From positions 5,379-23,387 of the forward strand of contig MGOD01000110.1 in NCBI GenBank assembly GCA_001795245.1: 18,009 nucleotides of DNA. Direction: 5' to 3'. The position numbers and the translations under genes were made by a program. Source of the stretch: Chloroflexi bacterium RBG_16_70_13 (GTDB lineage: Bacteria > Chloroflexota > Limnocylindria > Limnocylindrales > CSP1-4). The notes under the pieces are model-generated. The model saw only the letters and a list, made by a program, of their open reading frames with translations. It did not search any database and was not told where the DNA came from. Of this stretch, positions 14,240 to 18,009 are shown one piece after another. Position 1 is the stretch's first letter. Each line of letters starts with the position of its first letter.

Positions 14240-14467
14240 TCAGGCGCGGATCTGGCGCCTCGCCATCTCGCCCTCGATCTGGCGCTCGGCCTCGACGTAC
14301 CGGTCGATCTGCTCGCGGAGCTGGTTCGCCTCGGGTGCGTAGAGGTGGACCTGCTGCTGGAGGATGTAGCTGAGCCGGCGGCTCGTCATTCGGACGTGGT
14401 CCAGGTTCTTCATGAGGACCAGCGGATCCATCGCGGCCAGGTCGGACGGGTGGTACATCTGCTGCAT
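14240..14467 (-). CDS. Small helical protein of unknown function (75 aa)
   Basis: The 75-residue product contains MDPLVLMKNLDHVRMTSRR, then LSYILQQQVHLYAPEANQLR and EQIDRYVEAERQIEGEMARR, which predict long charged helices and possibly a coiled coil. There is no signal peptide. The ATG at 14467 lies 6 bases after a TACGAT box and lacks a ribosome binding site, consistent with a leaderless start. An alternative Met is at 14458. It lies downstream of the DNA methyltransferase on the same strand, separated by 99 bp with strong inverted repeats. I do not recognise the family. Confidence 0.72.
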   Translation of the reverse strand: MQQMYHPSDLAAMDPLVLMKNLDHVRMTSRRLSYILQQQVHLYAPEANQLREQIDRYVEAERQIEGEMARRQIRA

Positions 14468-14473
14468 GGCCCA

Positions 14474-14479
14474 ATCGTA
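14474..14479 (-). promoter_or_regulatory. -10 box of a leaderless promoter (75-aa protein)
   Basis: On the minus strand TACGAT lies 6 bases before the ATG at 14467 (TACGAT-TGGGCC-ATG). No ribosome binding site is present. No clear -35 box is identified. Confidence 0.4.
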
Positions 14480-14495
14480 GCAAGGCCACCCCGCC

Positions 14496-14530
14496 GCGGG
14501 CTGCGGCCCGCAGGCCTCCCCCGCGGGGGA
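14496..14530 (-). terminator. Two GC-rich inverted repeats after the DNA methyltransferase gene
   Basis: GCGGGC/GCCCGC (14496-14511, 4-base loop) is followed by the perfect 14-base palindrome TCCCCCGCGGGGGA (14517-14530). Both lie in the 99-bp gap after the methyltransferase stop and before the 75-residue gene. They may end the methyltransferase transcript. The palindrome could instead be a protein-binding site. Confidence 0.4.
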
Positions 14531-14566
14531 ACGCCGGGATGAGCGCCCGGCTCCGGCCTCGCTGGG

Positions 14567-16078
14567 TCAGAGGGCCCGAAGGCGGGGCGGCCAGGTCCAG
14601 GCGACGGGCAACGTGGCCCCCGAGATCGCCCGCCGCCGGCCGGATTCCGACGCCCCGAGGACGAGGATCCGGTCGAGCTGCGTCGCCCGGCCCGCCTCGT
14701 TGCCCCACAGCTTCGTCATCTTCCGGTGGGCATGGACCTCGTCGAGGGCCAGGCCGGCGAGGCGGTAGCCCTCGGGCCGCGCGGCGTCGGCCCAGACGGC
14801 CTCGGCGAGCCCGATCCCGTTGCGGATCGCTCGCCCTCGATCGGTCGCGACGTCGCCGATAACGAGGACGACGATGGCGTCGTCGGTGAGCGCGGGTCGC
14901 AGCCCGCGGAGGACGTCGCGGAGGAAGACGAGGTAGGGAGCGCGGTGGTGGGCGTCGTCGAGGGCGGCGTCGATCGCCCTGGGGTCCTCGCCCAGGAACC
15001 AGGCCCGGAGCCAGTTGTAGTAGCCGTACTTCACGACCCGGAGGTAGGGCGGCGAGGTCAGGACCAGCCGGGCTCGGTCCGGAAGGCCCCGCGCGCGCAG
15101 GGCGGCCCGGGCCCGTGCGCCTGCGTCGCGGGCGTCGCCGACGAGCGAGATCCCCGGTCCCGGGGGGAGGGGGGCCCGGAAGAGTCGGTTCAGCTTCGCC
15201 CCGAGGCACTCGAAGACATCGCGCTCGGCAGCCCGGAAGGCGGTTCGGGCGGCGAAGTCGCGGACGTAGCGCGGGGCCATGCTGAACGTGTTGGGCATGA
15301 GGTCGGAGAGGTACGAGGCACTCTTGCCGTGGAGGATCCCGGTGATCGCGGCGGCGAGGAAGCGGTCGATCCGGTCGTCGAGCTTGAGGGCCGCCCGAAG
15401 GTACAGGAGCTGGGCGAACGTCCGGGGATGGAAGGCGATGGCGACCTCCGCCGGGACGGATTCGGGGCCGCCCTCAGGGTCGGCCTGGATCGCTGCCGCA
15501 CGAGCCTCCCACGTCGGCGCCTCGGCCGGCCAGGCCAGTCGCAGGCGCGCCAGGCGGGTCCGTGCCTCCGCTGCGCTCGCCGGCTCGACCTTGGAGGCCG
15601 TCAGGAGATGAGCGAACGGATTCAGATCGTTGCCGACCCCGATCCGGCCCTCGGCCGTCGCCTGGAGCGGGGTCGTGCCGCGGCCGGCGAACGGGTCGAG
15701 GACGACATCGCCGGGCCGGCTGTAGCGCGCGATGAAGGCGTGGGCCAGGGCCGCCGGAAAGCTCGCCAGGTACGAGCACATCGGGTGGAACGGGTGGCCC
15801 CAGAGGCGCTGCTGGGCCTTCCACTCGGGCGCGATCTCGATCCGTGGCAGCTCCGTCTCGAGCTCGAGGGCGAGCTGGATCGCCGGGGCGGCGGCTATCG
15901 TGGCGATCGCGGGATCGGGGGTGGGCACGGGCACGGCGTCGATTGGCCTCGCGGTGACGCGTTGCGACACGGCGTGTTGCGACACGGACGGGGTGGGCTC
16001 CTCGTCGATCCGCGGACCGTCATCCCGGGGCGATCCGAGCGGGCCGGGAGGATAGCCGCCCGTGGCCGGGGGGCGCAA
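14567..16078 (-). CDS. Orphan site-specific DNA methyltransferase (N4/N6 amino type)
   Basis: A protein of up to 503 residues. SAM-binding motif I is VVLDPFAGRGTTPLQA (125-140), preceded by WGHPFHPMCSYLASFP (93-108). Catalytic motif IV is TSPPYLRVVKYGYYNW (341-356). About 200 residues between them, including HGKSASYLSDLMPNTFSM, probably hold the target recognition part. TSPPY indicates methylation of the exocyclic amine of cytosine (N4) or adenine (N6). No restriction enzyme gene is adjacent, so a regulatory or housekeeping role is likely. The frame opens with TTG at 16078. No ATG occurs before residue 100, and the first 70 or so residues are Pro-rich and not family-like, so GTG at 15985 or 15970 may be the true start. 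It diverges from tRNA-Arg. Confidence 0.88.
   Translation of the reverse strand: MRPPATGGYPPGPLGSPRDDGPRIDEEPTPSVSQHAVSQRVTARPIDAVPVPTPDPAIATIAAAPAIQLALELETELPRIEIAPEWKAQQRLWGHPFHPMCSYLASFPAALAHAFIARYSRPGDVVLDPFAGRGTTPLQATAEGRIGVGNDLNPFAHLLTASKVEPASAAEARTRLARLRLAWPAEAPTWEARAAAIQADPEGGPESVPAEVAIAFHPRTFAQLLYLRAALKLDDRIDRFLAAAITGILHGKSASYLSDLMPNTFSMAPRYVRDFAARTAFRAAERDVFECLGAKLNRLFRAPLPPGPGISLVGDARDAGARARAALRARGLPDRARLVLTSPPYLRVVKYGYYNWLRAWFLGEDPRAIDAALDDAHHRAPYLVFLRDVLRGLRPALTDDAIVVLVIGDVATDRGRAIRNGIGLAEAVWADAARPEGYRLAGLALDEVHAHRKMTKLWGNEAGRATQLDRILVLGASESGRRRAISGATLPVAWTWPPRLRAL
15962..15987. repeat. Direct repeat near the methyltransferase start
   Basis: TTGCGACACGG occurs at 15962-15972 and again at 15977-15987, a 15-base period. 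On the minus strand it encodes VSQ twice with GTG codons at 15985 and 15970, both possible starts. If the real start lies downstream, the repeat would be in the promoter region. Confidence 0.5.
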
Positions 16079-16116
16079 GGGGCCAATCGACCTATGCTCG
16101 TGCGCGCTGCCCCGGC

Positions 16117-16144
16117 CTGACCGGGCTGCGGAGCGCGGTACGAT
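16117..16144 (+). promoter_or_regulatory. Possible promoter of tRNA-Arg
   Basis: TACGAT at 16139-16144 lies 8 bases before the tRNA 5' end. CTGACC at 16117-16122 is 16 bases further upstream and resembles a -35 box at four of six positions. Transcription would start almost at the mature tRNA end. Confidence 0.4.
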
Positions 16145-16152
16145 GGCGGCCC

Positions 16153-16228
16153 GTCCCCGTAGCTCAGTGGACAGAGCGGCGAGCTTCTAACTCGCGGGTC
16201 GCAGGTTCGAATCCTGCCGGGGACGCCA
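16153..16228 (+). tRNA. tRNA-Arg (anticodon TCT)
   Basis: The acceptor stem GTCCCCG (16153-16159) pairs perfectly with CGGGGAC (16218-16224). The anticodon stem GCGAG/CTCGC holds the loop CTTCTAA with anticodon TCT. The T arm is GCAGG-TTCGAAT-CCTGC. The discriminator is G and CCA is encoded at 16226-16228. It reads the rare arginine codon AGA (and AGG by wobble). Confidence 0.96.
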
Positions 16229-16247
16229 ATGTCCTCTCTCGGGACAT
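16229..16247 (+). terminator. Hairpin directly after tRNA-Arg
   Basis: ATGTCC (16229-16234) and GGACAT (16242-16247) form a 6-bp stem with a 7-base loop, starting at the first base after CCA. No U-tract follows. It may end the tRNA transcript or guide 3' processing. The rest of the gap to 16386 shows nothing I can support. Confidence 0.4.
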
Positions 16248-16386
16248 CGTGGACGCCTCTCTCACGAACCCGGCGACGGGTCCAGGCCCGGCTGGTGGTC
16301 GCGAGTGAGGTCGAGGACCGGCTCCAGAAGCCACGAGCCGTCGGCGCCCGACACATTCAGGCCGGCCGGCTTCGATTCCCTCCCGC

Positions 16387-18009
16387 TCAACGCGTGACGT
16401 AGCCGTCGAGGGCCGCGGCGACCCCGGCCGAAACGACCGACGTGCTGCCGAGCACGACGATCCGGCCGGGCTTGAGCCGGGTCAGCTCGGTTGCGACGAC
16501 CGCCGGGATCGACGTCCCGGTCACGAGCAGGAGCGGTCCGCCCTGCTGTCCCGCCGCCGGGGCGCCCGACAGGGCGTCGGCGTAGCCGAGACCGGTCGCG
16601 ACGTACACGACCGGCACGCCCGGCGCGTAGGTCGCCTTCGAGATCGCCACCGAGGTCGCATAGCGGTCGGCGCCGGCGAGTCGGCCGACGGCGGAAGGCC
16701 GACGACGAGCGGGACGATCACCGTCGCCCGCGTCCCGTGCCAGCTTGCGTTGACCGTCAGGGGGTAGGTCCCAGCCGGGAAGTCCTCCGGGACGGCCACG
16801 GTGAGGGTCACCTGCGTGGCCTCGAACCCGAACAGCTTCGTCCTGTCGAGGCCGGCGGTCACGCCGGCCGGGATTCCCGTCACCGACAGCGTCAGCTCCT
16901 CGAGGACGGTTGCCCGGGACAGCGTGAGCGTGACCGGGAACGATCCGCCGGCGTCCGTCACGCCGACCGTCGCCGGCGAGGCTGACATCGCGACCGAGCC
17001 CATTGGGCCGATCCGCGAGACGTCGAGGGCACGCTCGTGGGTGCTGTCGGGGTCGGTCGCGGTGGCCCAGCTCGTCGTGCCGAGGTACAGGAGGGCACGC
17101 TTGACCTCGGCCGGTGTCGCACCGGGTCGGCTCGCCTTGTAGAGCGCGATCGCCCCGGTCACGTGGGGGGCCGCCATCGATGTCCCCGACGACCAGCCGT
17201 AGGTGTTGTCGGGCTTCGTGCTCCAGATGCACTTGCCGGGGGCGATGAGATCGACGTCGGGCCCGTAATTCGAGAAGTCGGCGAAGGTGTCGTCGACGTC
17301 GTAGCCGCCCCAGCTCCAGCAGCGGTCGCCGCCCAGGCCGCCGGGCTTGCCGTCGGTGTCGGCGAGGGCCGAGACGGTGATGACCTCGTCGTAGGCGGCC
17401 GGGACGCGCTCGGACGCGGGGCCCGAGTCGTTGGCGGCGGCGGCGACCACCGTCACGCCGCTCTCGACGAGCCGGCAGATGGCGGCGTGGAGGAGGTCGG
17501 CGTTGGCCGCACCGCAGGCACCGTCGTCCGCCCCCCACTTGGCGACGCTCATGTTCACCGCCTCGAACAGCGGTCGCGACGCGTCCGAGGGATCGCGCTG
17601 GGCCGCGATCCAGTCGAGGCCGCAGATGTACCAGGACAGCAGGCCGGTCCCGTCCGCGGCCAGGATCCGGACGGCCCACAGGCGGGCTCCGGGCGCGACA
17701 CCCACCACGCCGATGGTGTTGTCCTTGGCCGCGATCGTGCCGGCGACATGGGTCCCGTGGCCGTTAGCATCGAGCCAGGCCGTGGGGTCCGAAGTCGAGC
17801 AGTTGATGCCACCGACCACGTTGAGGTCGGGATGCGAGGCATCGATGCCCGTGTCGACGACGGCCACGTCGGCATCGACCCGGTCATCGACCCCGTCGAT
17901 CCTCGCCGCCGGGGCGGTCCGGCCGCCGATCCTGGCGACGCCCGTGGGCATCGACTGCGAGGTCAGGGCGATCGGCTCGTCGGGCACGACCGCCGCGACG
18001 TCCGGGTCC
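16387..18009 (-). CDS. Subtilisin-family (S8) serine protease with C-terminal cell-wall-binding repeat; frameshifted, 5' end outside window
   Basis: The gene enters from the right edge on the minus strand. The first visible residues look like the end of a propeptide, and the GTG at 17987 is internal. The catalytic triad is complete: Asp in VAVVDTGIDASHPDL (codon 17853-17855), His in NGHGTHVAGT (17757-17759) and Ser in GTSMAAPHV (17178-17180), with the oxyanion Asn in AAAANDSG. A beta-rich domain (about 17040-16700) follows, up to TVIVPLVVGLPPS. The matching C terminus, SAVGRLAGADRYATSVAIS to TELTRLKPGRIVVLG, is a cell-wall-binding repeat 2 (PF04122) in another frame, so one frameshift lies at about 16685-16698. 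It is presumably an exported, wall-attached protease. The indel may be a sequencing error or true loss of the anchor. Confidence 0.85.

Noticed and set aside
15895..16356. Minus-strand open frame containing GVPGRIRTCDPRVRSSPL
   Set aside because: This is the typical false protein produced by translating a tRNA gene antisense, here tRNA-Arg.
16685..16698. Programmed -1 frameshift in the protease
   Set aside because: No X-XXY-YYZ slippery heptamer or clear downstream stem is visible, so an indel is more likely.

Overview
The window is a stretch of very GC-rich bacterial chromosome. The tRNA genes encode their CCA ends. Several genes have a TANNNT box 6-8 bases before the ATG and no ribosome binding site, which points to leaderless transcripts. 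Those traits, the AfsR/BTAD-type regulator and the cell-wall-binding-repeat protease fit a high-GC Chloroflexota (Limnocylindria-like) or an actinobacterium. The sequence alone does not decide between them. No phage genes, insertion sequence or CRISPR array were found.

Layout. 1-257: the 3' end of an unidentified gene, three 15-bp tandem repeats, and a tRNA-Glu(CTC) with a good sigma70-type promoter. 460-5915: a module of two related, apparently undescribed secreted proteins flanking a divergent 1064-residue cyclase-like/NB-ARC/TPR/BTAD regulator, followed by a membrane protein with a duplicated HxGEH motif. The regulator and second secreted gene share a 171-bp region with 12-bp direct repeats and an inverted repeat, a plausible operator. 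5942-9702: a decaying stretch with a fragment of a vanadium-dependent haloperoxidase (its key His is now Leu), an intact quinone-oxidoreductase-like gene, the last codons of a TetR regulator, and a frameshifted amidohydrolase with a C-terminal discoidin-like domain.

9725-13942: a SAM methyltransferase, a small exported protein, and a two-gene D-glutamate-type operon (DUF1611/DgcN and an enolase-superfamily racemase/epimerase, DgcA) joined by a GTGA overlap. Next come three evenly spaced DnaA-box-like sequences and a conserved-looking 102-residue protein. 14240-18009: a 75-residue helical protein, an orphan DNA methyltransferase, tRNA-Arg(TCT), and a subtilisin-family protease with a cell-wall-binding repeat, split by one frameshift and running off the right edge.

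Working together. The dgcN-dgcA pair most likely acetylates and epimerises D-glutamate, for example from peptidoglycan. The regulator may control the flanking secreted proteins. The 5.9-9.7 kb part looks like a former accessory region losing function. Two genes carry single frameshifts that could be either real or assembly errors. The gaps at 258-459 and 16248-16386 hold nothing else I can support.
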